Source of the DNA: Enoplolaimus lenunculus
Taxonomy: Eukaryota; Nematoda; Enoplea; Enoplida; Thoracostomopsidae
Length of the DNA: 64,000 nt
Direction: 5' to 3'
Assembly (NCBI GenBank): GCA_030248215.1
Contig: JASANG010001527.1
Location: 1 to 64,000, forward strand
Positions 46,030-58,714 of the stretch are shown one piece after another. A program made the translations under genes and the position numbers. Each line of letters opens with the position of its first letter. The stretch's first letter is position 1. The notes beneath the pieces are model-generated. The model searched no databases, was not told where the DNA came from, and worked only from the letters and a program-made list of their open reading frames with translations.

Positions 46030-46280
46030 CTGTTTCGTTTCAACCTATTTTAGTCTCAAAATGATCCTAATCCAATTTCGAAAATTTTTATATATTTCAG
46101 CTTCTCATGACCTGCCCTGACCATTATACACCTAAAGTTGAATTTTTGAAACATTGTGGTTTCGAAGTCGTGAAATTTTCTTTGCAGGTCAATTTAGGAC
46201 TTTTGAGAAGTTCAAATATGTAAGTATATTTCCAAGGTAGGTTAATTAAGGCGACCGACGGACGCGACCGTGAAGGATAA
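46030..46280. mobile_element. Rep-F-like fragment
   Basis: The segment shares CGAAAATTTTTATATATTTC and CTTCTCATGACCTGCCCTGA with the middle of the other Rep-F copies (for example 28.28 kb), but the termini were not found. Confidence 0.45.
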
Positions 46281-46524
46281 ACCGAAACGTCTCCCAAAAC
46301 CAACAAGACAACTTCCCGCGATAACCAATTGCTATAACTCATTTCCGCTGGTGTTTATTGTCTAGTGCTTATCGTGCAAAAAATACGTTTGGGTGTTATA
46401 ATTGAATTTTGGCCAATTTTTGTGCACAGTTTTCTTCAATAGTTGAAAAACGGCCTGTGTTTGTGTCGATGTTTACGTCTATGCTTTGTTGTAGTGGAAA
46501 TGTCGTTGCGGCGGTCCTGCTGAC

Positions 46525-46688
46525 CGGACCCGCAGCCAAGAGGGTGAAGGGGCCAAGCCCCTTGGGGAAAATTTTGATCTCTCAAGAAAATTTTCAACCT
46601 TGTTTGTAAGTTATCAAAAACTTTTCTATGCACCTCCTGAAATAATTTTAGCGCTCCCATTTGAACAAGGTGAGCTAGCTACGGGCCT
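46525..46688. mobile_element. Rep-A MITE, full-length copy
   Basis: It starts GGACCCGCAGCCAAG and ends GAGCTAGCTACGGGCC. The interior has GAAAATTTTGATC, GAAAATTTTCAACC and TTGTTTGTAAGTTATC, all in the family order. Confidence 0.8.
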
Positions 46689-48906
46689 ATTTTTGACAAA
46701 CATTTCAACTCACTTTCTTTAGCCGATAGGGAGGCACGCAAAAAGAAAGGTTTGTTGGACTTCAGGAGAAATTCCTAGGAAAATATAGCAGTGTCGCCCA
46801 TATCCCCAAAACCCCAAAAATAAAGTTTCTTGTTCAAATTTAAATCATTTAATGCAAAAAATTCGCTCCACTGCATGTCTGTTGACGCTTGCTTGCCTAC
46901 TAAGATAGGACACATTGCAGGAGTCAGTGATTGCTGTGAGATTGGGTCGCTGGAAAAAAAATCGTTCCGGCGTGTCTGCGAGCAGGGTTGCTAGATAGCA
47001 TTCGCTTGGGAAATGATTGAAGCAGAAGGGTGGGGGGTGCAAACATGCGTTACACGGCTACGGTTCTGTTTCAGACAGATTGAACAAAACTGGATAGCCA
47101 TAGTTTTTGTAAAATATTCGACCGATCTGAATGCTTAGAGCCTACCGTGGAATAATGTAGTTAGAAGCTCTATGCCGCAATCAGTCGTAATTTCTTGGCC
47201 CTGCAATAGAGTATGTTTACGGCAGTGAACATGCAGACGAGGTTAAAAGTTACTATTTTGCACAATTATCAATATTATGACCTGTGGCGTTTATGCCAAG
47301 TTACATATTGATATTTCTGCACCTTAAGAGTTTCCGATGCCCACATTTGAATGTTTCACAGCCCCGTTTATACCAGTTCCCTAGCTGTGTTTATGCCAAA
47401 TCATATATTGTGAAGAAATTTTAGTTGTTAATTAAATTTTTGTTGTTAATTAAATATACAATTCATAGCTTGAAAAGTTTTGGCTGTTTCCGGTGTAGAC
47501 GACAGCTGTTTTGGGAGTTTTACAGAAAATCATGATACTACGGAAAAAGTTATCGTTACCACACACAGTATTAAAATTGTCAAGTTCTGTCCCAATCATG
47601 TTGTGTGTGGGGTTGAAACAATTTTAAAAAATTATTTTTTGAAGATGTCATCTTGGTTCACATTCAATAAATTTGCTGGTTCAGAAGTAAAATGACCTAT
47701 TAATATTTGCATGACAATGGGTGCTGGATCCGAAACGGTATGTATACAACACCTAACAACAGTTGATAATCTAAATACTAACGCTGGAACGCCCCGCATA
47801 CGTATTTTGGGCAACTTTCCAGCATTATACTTTGTTTACAATAATTTCATTATAAATACACGTGATTGTTCTACGAAAAGAACATTTGAATAGAAATTTT
47901 TGTGCTTTCGTTAACGTTTGCGCATTGCGCAAAACTGGCAGACTAGTAGGTGCTATAGCTGTTGAGCAGTTGAGCTATTGAACAAAATTTGTTTCAACTT
48001 GTTTTATGTAGCGGGTCTTTTCTACAGTTGTAACAGATTTCACTGAGTAGATATCAACTAGTTCGTGTGTTTGAAAACCTATCGGTAACTGGTAAAATGT
48101 GCGCTGTTTGCCATTTGATAATACGGTACAATGAAAATACCTAAATTTTGCCGCGTTCAATTCCAAGTATTTCTTTTAGCCTATCTAAAAATAATTTTAG
48201 GTCTCTTGGCAACCAGCTATAGTTCCACACGTTTTCCCCTTTGTGCTGTTTGGGGTTTGAACATTTTTGGTCCTTGTTGTTTTTCAGGGTTCTGTTATTG
48301 TCAATCTGTTTGTTTTTTTTCCACTGTCTGGCATTATGTCATCGGTCGGACACGTGTTTTTGTACATCACATTATTGCTAATATGCGCGGTGCAAAGCTG
48401 TTTTATTTGATAATGTGATCATAAACCGAAGCATAAAGCTATACATTTTGTAGGATCAGCTTAATGTTTTTAAATGGACCAAGTATAAAAAGTGTCACTG
48501 CCAGTTTTAAAAGGACGACCAAGCTATGGTTCACTTCAACAGTGGTTGAAACGAAAATTTTTAAGATTTAGTATATACTGAAAGTGTGGTTTGCTTTTCG
48601 CTCGATTTTTCGCCATAACCGCTTTCACTGGTATGCGCAGGAGGAAACGGAAGAAAACAAGGCCTAAGATTTAACATAAACGTGAATTTAAACCTTAGTC
48701 TAAACTAATAACGCCCTACTCTAACCTCAGCTCACTTAAGCCTGAGTCTGGCTGGGCTTATCCGCATTGGCGATAAGTCTATTTTTGAACAGCTTTGAAG
48801 TTTCGTAAGTAGTATAGTTTGACTGGTAAGTAATTACCGTATTTTTTGGTAATTTGACCAGTTGCTGATAGATAGTCTCAACGGATAAATGCTGGGCAAG
48901 ACTACA
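46689..48906. other. Gene-free stretch with one Rep-G copy
   Basis: A third plus-strand Rep-G copy lies at about 47855-47954 (GTGATTGTTCTACGAAAAGA, AACGTTTGCGCATTGCGC, GACTAGT). CCTAAG-type remnants at about 48660-48770 are a decayed Rep-B interior. No exon is supported. Confidence 0.45.
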
Positions 48907-49267
48907 ACTAGCGGATCCAGGTGAGGGCATTCGTAGCGTCAAAAATTATTTTGCGATAAAATAGTAAGGCCCTACGTACAATTTTCCTCTCAGAAAATGT
49001 TTTGGTGATAAAATAATAAGGTTCCTACCTTATTATTTTTGCGTTTCATAACGTTTGCCAGGCCGCTTTCGGCGTCTGAAATCTTTCAACCTGCCTCTGA
49101 GGACCACCTATATGCCGCGGTTGAAATTCTCGCCTCAATTGGAGCGATAAGTGTCGGGCGAAGATTTTTTAACCATACACCCCTAAGGCATGGTCAAGGC
49201 TTTGAAAAAGCAGATTACAATCTATAATTATAAATGGAAGCTCCCGCCCCCCTCTGGATCCGCTAGT
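48907..49267. mobile_element. Rep-E element with perfect 14-bp terminal repeats
   Basis: The ends ACTAGCGGATCCAG and CTGGATCCGCTAGT are exact reverse complements. The interior carries GATAAAATAGTAAGG and GATAAAATAATAAGG blocks, each next to a TTTTCCTCTCAGAAAATG-type run. This is the best reference copy for Rep-E, about 361 bp and non-coding. Confidence 0.85.
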
Positions 49268-52029
49268 GGGCCGACCTCTGAACACCATCTCTCACTTCGA
49301 CTTTGCTTCGACCTATCAAAATATGACATTCGCTACACTATTATGATGATTCTCTAATTATCACATTTTACTGTATCACTGTGCAAAGGTCAGCGGCATA
49401 AAAGATTAACATATACATCATGAATTTGAAATAAGCTTTCCTAACGAGAAAAGACAGCCCACAAGTATAAAAACTAAATACACGGATGCCCCACTGTTAG
49501 CCGTATTTGTTACAAAACTTAAGCCAGCGCTTGTGCAATTGATTAATTACTTGTAAATCAGTTGCGTTACAGTAGTACTGGTTAAGCCATGATTTTTGAT
49601 TAAGGAATAATACTTTTTTGGTATACTGAAATTTGAATTTAAATTTTTTTGATCGAGTATAGCAAATATATCCAGTTTAAATATTTTTTCAACAAAATCT
49701 CCAATTCCAAACTATTCAGTGCACCAGCCGGAGTTCAATTTCGACTATTTTAATTGGGAAAAATTCGACTGGAAAACGTTAACCATAACCGTTACACTAC
49801 AATAGTATGTGATGTGTGACTGCAATAGGGTTCTGACGTCTTGTGGTGCCTTTGCACTGCGCATATGCGTAGTAACTCGGAAACACACGCGTACTGTGTA
49901 TTATTTTGCATAAAATAATTAAAACACTGTTAATCAGAGTGTACCCTTCGTTTAACTGGAAACGATAAATTTGAGCTGCCAAACGTACAAGTTTATAACT
50001 TTATAGACGGCTATTTTCGGAACCTAAAGCTTATATTGTTTCAACCAAATCTGAGCGAGAGGATTCAACGAGCACAGGATTGGACTGCCACGAGTCATTC
50101 ACACATTGACAACTGTGTATTCACAGGTAGGGGTGCAAATCAACAAAGTCGTTTGACCAAATTATGGGCATCGGCATCTCCTGAACACCGCTAGTGGCGC
50201 TCATTATATTCCTCAGCCAAATCCCAGCGGAGTCTACTCAAACCTAAGACAGTAGGGGTAGCTAATCCCCACCAAAGAGCCTACGATTAAAGTAACAACA
50301 ACTACGTCGACAGCTGTCGACTGAAATTTGCAAATATCCAAATACGCGCATACCGAAGACGGGGTTGACCCACATGTATTTTTGGCTACCTCAGGCATTG
50401 CGAACAAATGTGCTAAACCCTAGAAAAGCTGTCTGCGGAGCACAATTTCTACCGCTTTTACAGCGTTGCTTCCCAGTAGCATTCTAATGAGATCACCTGG
50501 GTAACTTATGGACCCACTTGTCCCCGTCCGGCTGCATGACGGTGAGCTGCGTACCGCTCTCAGAACAGGAGGTATTACGCGTAAGCTACAATAATCTAAT
50601 GAAACTTAGCTGAAATCTAAATTATATTTACGAGTGTTAAGCACGAGCTTTTATGACTAGAAGTGCTATCAGGTGGACATGACAAATTTACTCATCCCAT
50701 GGTCAGGCACATTGAAATAAATGATCCAAACCCACACTTAACAGGCCAGTATCATGTAAAATGTGGCTAGTGTGTCGCGCGCACGAGCTCAAGCCAACGG
50801 TGATTATCACTTAGTTCAATGATAAGGAATTTGATCTGGCCAGTTCCAACTGGAACAGGAACGCAAAGAAAACATAAACCAGAAGGAAACCAAACTAAAA
50901 GATACATATAAGCGCTCTGTCGCTTGCAAAACTATGTATGGTAGCCCCTGACTTTGTTTTTTGTGTCTTTTTATAGCAGAAGATGCAAGCTAAAAGTTTA
51001 AGCAATTTGCACAAATTTAAACGAAATTCGCCTTCCAACATTTGGTGAAATTTTATAAATGCGCTTAAAAATAAAGGAAACCTGCAGAAACAGAAAAAAA
51101 ACCGAAAAGACTGAAAAACGGATACAAAAACACAAAAGCAACAACGCAGAAGAAAATGAAAACACGCTTTTAAAAGTGTGTACATACCCAGCCCAAATTA
51201 GCTTGGGTTTAGCTGTAAAATCAAGCTAACAACGACACACACTCCATTGTGGAGTTACCTAAAAGATATAGTAGGAGCTGTTGTTAAGTGCTACAAGCTC
51301 GATTAAATACGAGGTCGCTAGACGCAATCTCTAACCAAGAGTTTATGTTGCTCGTCAGTACTCAAAACTTTTCTGTAGGCTAATTTCTCCTTTTTGTGCC
51401 GTTGTTTGGCATTAACCGGAAATATATCGTTTCTGGAATCGAAGTGACCGGTGCCAATGTGGCATGGCGTCAATAAGTCAGTGTCTTCATTGGAAAATAT
51501 CAATTCGTATTGGAGGAGTGTCTTTGACGTCCATACCCCTCTGGGTGCCCCAATGCCTGGCGCTGACACATATAACTTGAGCTTAGATATAGTGAACTAA
51601 AATAGAGAATTATTGTGTTTTTATTTTGACAAAGTGTACGCTTCAACATTGATTCTGTAAATTGAAATTATTGAACTGAACAGAATTTAATTAGCACAAA
51701 ACCCGAGCTCTCATGCCTCAGTTTGTAATTAGAATTTAGCAACAATATACTTAATAACCATGTGGAGTAATCATTATTTCATTTCGCAACGGTATATCGC
51801 GTGTAAAAGGTTTGTTGCGAGCGAGCAAAGCAAGTCAAAAAACTCTTTTTACCCCTAAAATTCATAACGCTGTTATAAGTTTGATTAAATGCTTCTTATA
51901 GGATCGCTAGAAATAGTCGCAATTGAATATATTTAAACTTTAGGTTAACTATTGTGAACAATGACATTTTAGCAAGCCAATCGTGAATATATGAAAACCT
52001 GAACGAAAAATTTAGACGAGAGTTGAAGA
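49268..52029. other. Gene-free stretch, nothing recognised
   Basis: No exon or clear repeat is supported. Open frames on the minus strand at 50895-51185 and 51318-51569 match no family I know. A short block at 50000-50600 has fewer A/T bases than its surroundings. Confidence 0.3.
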
Positions 52030-52255
52030 AAACGTACCCCGCCACGCAGGGTCGGAGCAGCCACCCCCCATACTGCTCATTTGGGGGCCACTCCTAAAGT
52101 GGCCCCCACCCTAACCGGTTGAAACAAAAACCGCGTAAGTTTTAAAATGCGTCTGGCTTTCCGCTTGCTTCGCTCGCGAGTTTGGGGGCCCCCACCTGGA
52201 ATTTGGGGGGAGCCACCACCACTGCCTGCTCCGGCACTGCAGCCACGGGCGAATC
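52030..52255. mobile_element. G/C-rich repeat with a perfect hairpin
   Basis: The arms at 52083-52092 and 52098-52107 (GGGGGCCACT and AGTGGCCCCC) are perfect reverse complements around a 5-base loop. The flanks CGGAGCAGCCACC and CACCACCACTGCCTGCTCCG are related in inverted orientation, so this looks like a small MITE. The segment TTTTAAAATGCGTCTGGC with CTTGCTTCGCTCGCGAG recurs inverted at about 9450-9500. Confidence 0.6.
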
Positions 52256-52661
52256 GCCTCTGCCCCTAACCAGTGCTACACAAATCTAAACATTTGTATT
52301 TGCATTTTTACTAAAATTTCGCCTGAGCTGAACACTTTGTTAATACGTCTACGCATGTCTTTACTTCTAATTTTAAGAAACGTCATGTATATGTTGTATA
52401 TATGCATTTTACAAGAGTCGCTTATTATATCCAATTTGTTGTGTGGCTTCGGCTCACAGGCGTAACCATGTTTCCATTTCGGAAAGGTATTATCTTATGT
52501 AAAAAAAGCTTTTGAGATCGAGTGTAACTTAGCAGAAAATGGTTGGCCTCTAGTAGAATGGAGCAGGTATCGGAAATAAAAAATTTTTGATAGTCGATAT
52601 ATCCGTCTTATTTATTTTCCGCTTATATTCATCCGAGCTAAAAGCCACGTTTCTACAAGTA

Positions 52662-53125
52662 CTGTAATGACCCGAATAAGAGCGGGGACTGATACTTATT
52701 TGGCTTCTTCAGAGGGCACCCCCTTGTTAATCGGTTAAGGACTGTTATTTATTTCCAACCCGCCATCCGCCACCCTTCGCTACTGACATATATCCGGTGT
52801 TGCTACTAACCGTTAAATTAAACGTTTATTCTCTTGAATCAAAAGCTTGAGCGATAATGCTATGTTTTAGGAATGTACCTTGAAAATTTAAGTATGCTTT
52901 AAAGTTTCGAACTCAACTTTATTTCCGGTATGGCAACTATCAGTTGAATTAAACGTTTTCCCTTGCATCACAAGCTTGAGCGACAATGCAAGGTGATACT
53001 GTGGAATGTACTTTCAAAATTAAAGTGCGCCTTAAAGATTCGAACTCAATTTTATTTGGTCCTGCAGTCATTTATGCATTACTATTTGGAATAACTGACC
53101 TTCTGCACTATAATCAGGGTTTAGG
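52662..53125. mobile_element. Rep-D MITE with internal duplication
   Basis: It starts CTGTAATGACCCGAATAAG and follows the Rep-D order up to GTTTCGAACTCAACTTTATT. The block from TATCCGGTGTTGC is then repeated (about 52920-53080, starting TTTCCGGTATGGC), so part of the interior is present twice. The right terminus is missing. Confidence 0.7.
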
Positions 53126-53179
53126 GAGCAGGGCATCTCTTGACCAAATTAGCGGGTGCCCTCAAACACTCGCGAATCC

Positions 53180-53412
53180 ATAAAGGGGCGTACAATCGCC
53201 GTCAGATATTTTTGCGATAAAATGGTAAGGTCAATACGTTACAATTTTTTTCAGAATTTTGTGTTAAAAATCATAAGGTCTCCCCTTACACTTTTACCCC
53301 TCAGAAAATTTTTGGTGACAAAATGTTAAGGTTCCTAACCAATAAAAATTGTGTTTCATAACATTTGCCGGCCCGCCCCGGCCGTCAGAAATTTGTGGAC
53401 CCGCCTCTGCCC
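53180..53412. mobile_element. Rep-E element, truncated
   Basis: The blocks GCGATAAAATGGTAAGG, TTTTACCCCTCAGAAAATT and GTTTCATAACATTTGCC match the 48.9 kb Rep-E copy in order. The terminal GGATCCGCTAG repeats are not preserved. Confidence 0.65.
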
Positions 53413-54120
53413 TCAAAGTGACAGCTAACAAACAGTTAGTTATATGCTTAGCTTTTGTTTGCTGCGAACATCCTCGAAAGTATTTTTCCTTCAAGTTTAT
53501 CGTGATGAATTTAGTGTTTTTAACTGTGATATTTTAATATTTAAATTCATTTTGGGAGTCTATTGAGGTGCACAAGGACCATTCCCCCATGAACACAAAT
53601 CTAAAAATGCGGCCACTATTGGCTGAACACTGTATAGGTATACAGTGTTGCCTAAATTTATTTTCAAAATATTGGCTCTCCTTCCAGAAATTAGTTGATA
53701 CTTTTCTAGAGTTAAACTTTTCCGAAAGCTTTTGTAGTCAACCGGTATTTTTTATTGCTTTATTTGGAAAACTGACCGTCCAGCTATTGAGCTCTCAGTG
53801 GTCTCAATTTTGAAACCTAACAAAGTTATAAACCAAAACTTACCAAAACCTGTATTCTTGTCATAAGAGGTCTTTGTGAACCAACGCGAAGATTTTACAT
53901 TTAATTATCAATATGGCGTTATTAGATTAACATTATTTGAATTTAGACACAAAATATAGACTCAGAGACCAGGAACCTCCTGTTGTGATAGCTTTGTTTG
54001 CTTTTTGAAAGGATTTAAAATTAACAAAAATAAACATTTTTGGGCACAACTTTGATCCGACTCTTTAAAATTCGACAATTTGTCAATCGTGATGTATTGT
54101 ATTGCAAAATTTTAACCGGC

Positions 54121-54287
54121 ACGGGACCAGCTCACCTTGCTGAAAAAGGAAGGTAGAAATTTTTCAGGAGCGGCATACAAGGGTTTTCGATGACTTTGTA
54201 AAAGCAAGGTTGAAAATTTTCTTGGGGAGGGGCCACATTCTTCCAGGCTCACTAAGCCTACCCTGTTTCCCTCTGGCTACGGGCCCA
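54121..54287. mobile_element. Rep-A MITE, inverted copy
   Basis: It begins GACCAGCTCACCTTGCTG-type sequence, the reverse of the usual right end, and ends CTCTGGCTACGGGCCC. The interior reads GTTTTCGATGACTTTGTAAA, the inverted core. Confidence 0.75.
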
Positions 54288-54923
54288 ACTGGCAGATTGA
54301 TGGTCAGCCGTTCTTGTACTTCTGCTCTTCGGTGCGGATTAAAATGTTCCAGTTGGCGGAGGATAGACATTTTAACCAATTTTACAGGTTTAAATAACAA
54401 CATCAGCACGTGTTCTGCGTCGACTTCATATATTTGAAGTGTATATCACAAGGGGGTTTTTGACCAATATTGTCAACTATATTGATTCAACCAAGTTTTC
54501 ATTCACAAACATTCTCAAACTTTGAATTCCCAAATGAAATAAACTGAAACATATTTGCAACTTTTACTATTGATGTTGAACCTACTAAGTTAATTTTCTC
54601 ATGTTGCAGCTGGGGCTAAAAATGAATGAAAAATATAACAAACAGAGATCCATAGTCACAGGGAACCAAATGTGTTCTGGCCCCCAAACATTTTTTGCTT
54701 CTAGTGAAACGTTTTAACCTCGGTTGTAAGTGACAAGAAATCAAACCATGCTTCTTTCCATAATTATTAACCTTAACCAGCTAGCTAGTAAACCTGGCTA
54801 CTAAAATCTGATCAAACGGTTGTGCCGCGCTTGCATTTTTTGATTTTTCAATTACAGGATTGTATTTGTTATATAACGCTTTGGGTACTGAAGACATTTT
54901 CAAAACATCACCAGCAAAAGCAT

Positions 54924-55150
54924 AAAGCCCTATTCACACGTGCAACTTTTTTGCTGCGATAACTTGTCGCTCCAAATATATAAGTCGAATTGCGTGGTTG
55001 TTCACACATGTGGACTAAATTCCTATCTGTGATTTTGAATGGATTATTTGCAGCTACAAGTTTTTCGAACGGGATTTTGGACAAAACTTCCGAGTGCTAG
55101 TTGCAGCTGCAAGTTCTCGCGGCAAAAACTTTCACGTGTGAATAGGGTTT
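54924..55150. mobile_element. Single MITE with CCCTATTCACACG termini
   Basis: The left end CCCTATTCACACGTGCAAC and right end ACTTTCACGTGTGAATAGGG form a long terminal inverted repeat. The CTATTCACACG style of terminus is seen in many animal hAT-like and related MITEs. No second copy was found in this window. It is non-coding. Confidence 0.85.
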
Positions 55151-58100
55151 AAAAGCCCTGCTACTAAAACACATGTGAATAAAATAATCGAAGGGGTAAT
55201 ACTTTTCTAAAGCTTTGTTTAGTAAAAAGACATTCATAAATTTTGGAATATCAAACTGATGATATCGTACCTATGATTTTTCTTTTGCCTTCTGTATCTG
55301 AATTAGGATTTAAATTCCATTAATCGCTATATAATCATGCGTAGGAATTAAGTGCATAAAAACGAAGTAATACATTTCACATGTTATCGATGCATGTTAG
55401 CAGCAGGAGCGAAATACGAATTTCATTTCAGAAGCAAGAATTTCTTAAACGTCAAGGATCCAAGATGTAAATTCTAAAGCCTGTTAAAGTGTCATTTTCT
55501 TGTCTCCTAAGAAATGTGAAGCGGATAAATCTTTGTATTATGTTTTGTATACTTACGCTTCTGGCTTGTGCCAAGAGTACAAATATATAAAATTCACATT
55601 GTAAGCAGTATGAAGCTGCATGTATGCCATTCCTGATTGCTAATCTAATAACCTGACTGACGCTATGACCTCCAATGATTGTTTTGCTAAAATTTTCGAT
55701 GAAGATGTTTGCTATAATTGTCGTCTTGTGCAACATTTTGCTATTTGCAAAATTTGCAATGAAATCGCACTAGAATATCGCAACAGAAAACAATATTATA
55801 TAAAACTAAAGTTAGTAATAGCTTTATGGCTCCCACGAGGTGCTGAATGACAAATGAAGTGTTCTTGAATATTGCAGACACCCAAATGCCTAAAACGGAT
55901 TTGGCTCACATTTTGCTCCAAACCGTTTTAATCGGGGTTGTACCAAGGATTTTGTTTCAGGACGGCATAGCCTCATGTAAAAGTTTTGCGCCAACAAACG
56001 TAAATAATTTTTTGACAAACAATCCAGGCGGTTAATATTTTAAATACTATGAAAATGTGTATTTTTATCATCTTTTTGCCAATTTATGGGTATATACCTC
56101 TGCGTTTCACCTTGTTTTCACCGCTGGTTTTTATGTGTTAGGGACAGCGTTTTTGTGGGTTCAGTTTTTGAAAATTTTAACAGGTCAAAAGTGCTTTAAA
56201 ACTATTAAAGTAAATCAGGCTTTTGCACGGCATACTGGGGTACATGAACCTATAATGCTGAACTCTAAAATGGAATTTTGGCAAACTTTGAGAACCTTTG
56301 GTAAAATTAGCGATTTTAACATCATTGTAATTATGATCTCCTCTTGGTTTTAGTAACTGGCGATAAGGGTTAAACATAGCTGAATTTTGATTTAATGCTT
56401 AATCTACGCCTATTTTAGTAAACTTCGTTTTCGAGACCATTGATTCGAGCCCTAGGCACGGCTCTGCTTTTACATGTTATACCCACCCGAAACAAAATTT
56501 CTGACCCCTGGTATGAACCATTTCTAGATGTAACAAACAACCTACAAGATTCAATGTTGTATTGTTGTTGATTTTGATTTTAATTTATACCTCTGCGATC
56601 CATTTGATCATTTCAAAATGCCAAATATAAAATTTTTTGACTTTTTCAATTCCACGCGGCCAACAACGAGAGTGAATCAAATAAAGTTCAAACGTTTCCT
56701 AAAACCCATGCCCTGACGCAGCTGAAATATGTTATATAGCAGAGCAGTAAACTAACCGTGTGCGCCCCGACCTAGACCACTCATTCGAACTAACACCAAA
56801 ATTCCAATAAAAATTAAGCACTAAAATGGCGTTTGTCTTCTCACTCGCTTCGCTCGCAAGTTTTTTCATTTACGATATCTCCACCGTCTTCCAGGATGTT
56901 TCAGGATCCGCCAATTACGGACGAAGAAAAGTAGATTTCAATTTATTTTTCGTCAAAATTTTCTTTTTATCACGACCAGCGACGATATTGGGATATTTTG
57001 GTGTAGATCCGACCGTGGTGAACATTTTTAGAAAATAATTATATAGGCATGCGTTGTTTAGTCAGCGACGCTAGCGAAAAGTCAAACGCCATTTCTACAT
57101 TCAAATTAATTGGAATATTGTAATTTTGCGTGGGACGGAAGCATACGTAGACACAAGTTATTTGACTGAAAGACAAATATACTGTTACAGTGAGCTAATT
57201 CAAAAATAAAAATTTTCCTAAATGCAGTACGATTAGTTATTGTTTAGTTAAACTATACGTAAATCTGCCATGATTACAGGCTGGCATCTAGCCAAAATTT
57301 TTAATTGAAAGCGTTTAAATCAAGGAGTGACGGGATGCTACAACCCGATACAACCCTACGACTTAGTTCTGGTACAGAAATGTTTACTGTAACCGCGATG
57401 TATTATTTTATTAGTTTCTAAGTTTCTATTAGCGCAACTTTGACTCTTCTTCTAAGTTTAAAATGCTGGTATATAAGTAATATTTCTGTAGCAGCTAGTT
57501 TATATATTTCTAGTCACATAGATATTATTGCATTGCCACAGGTGCAATAGTCATTTTGTGTGGAAATTGCAATTTATATACTATTTAAAATCGTTCGCTC
57601 ACAAGAATTTCCCTTAACGTCATTCAATCACAAGAATTTTCACTATTTTACTTGACCCGTGTTTCTGCCAGTTATTTGAGCACGGAGAGCCAAGTATAAA
57701 TCATGAGTGTTGTAAACTTTCAACTCGCTTTTTCTAAGGTTCCTGTATTATACCGGAAACTCCAGTCTTAATGGAGCAATGGGTATATATCAGTCTATTT
57801 TCTTGATGAACTCTGCATTTAACGCTAGTTCCAAGAACATACGATTATGGAGGTTTTGCTTGATAAAGTTTGAAAACGAAACATATATTTCTTCCAGGTT
57901 TCAAAACAGGCCTTTGGTGCGGCCAACAATGAGTGAAGCTGCGAGTAATAGTTTAACGGGTAGCCGAACTGATTGTCCACACAAGTGTGCTAACATAGCA
58001 CATAACCAACTTTTCCTAATTATCTTTTATTAGGCAAACCCATTTGCTAAAAATATTTTCAAACAGTGATGTTCGAAACCTGACCTGACTAAATGTAAAG

Positions 58101-58547
58101 CTTAAACTTTGCACACGTCGTACGCAGTTTTCCTATATTCCTCGAATCAAAAATAGAGCAAAAAGATAACATTTCTAAAATTTTAAAATGAAAGTTTACT
58201 AAAATTTTTTGAAGTGTTTCGCAGCTTTTCTGGCCGCTAAACTCAGATTGGCGTTTATTTCTTGACTGTTCCAAACTTCTAATATTTGAATTTTGTAAAT
58301 CAATAAATGTTTATTTTGAAGTCAATTTATTGTATTTTCAAGATATACCTCATTTGATTTTACAGCTAATGAAAACGAAAGCACTGTCGTCCGAGGGCGG
58401 TGACAAAAATGTATGGCTAGCGATTTGAAAAACTGTGATTTCAAAAACACATCGTAAGGTTGATACTGCAGTTCTATGCGATATTCTGCGCTACAGCTAC
58501 AATCAAATGTCCACAAATTTGTTCTCATATGTATCCTGTGCTTAAAA
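55151..58547. other. Gene-free stretch, nothing recognised
   Basis: The open frames here (for example 55665-55850 and 56057-56353) lack family similarity and show no convincing partner exons. A TCACTCGCTTCGCTCGCAAG motif at about 56840 belongs to the same repeat as the one near 9.45 and 52.15 kb. Confidence 0.35.
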
Positions 58548-58714
58548 TGGCCAATGTTACTTTTAGGATCCGAAAAGTAGACTACGCATATTCGTAAGCC
58601 TCAGCCTAAGCGTTGAAAAAGTGAATTCCGAAGCCTTAGCCTACGAAATATGTAGCCTGGTATCTTATCCTACTCTTTTACAGACCCTCCAGACACCGGG
58701 ACGGCCATATAAAA
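58548..58714. mobile_element. Rep-C MITE, inverted interior
   Basis: The left end TGGCCAATGTTACTTTTAGG and right end CACCGGGACGGCCATAT are family termini. The interior reads AAGCCTCAGCCTAAGCG, opposite to the copy at 6.3 kb. Confidence 0.7.
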
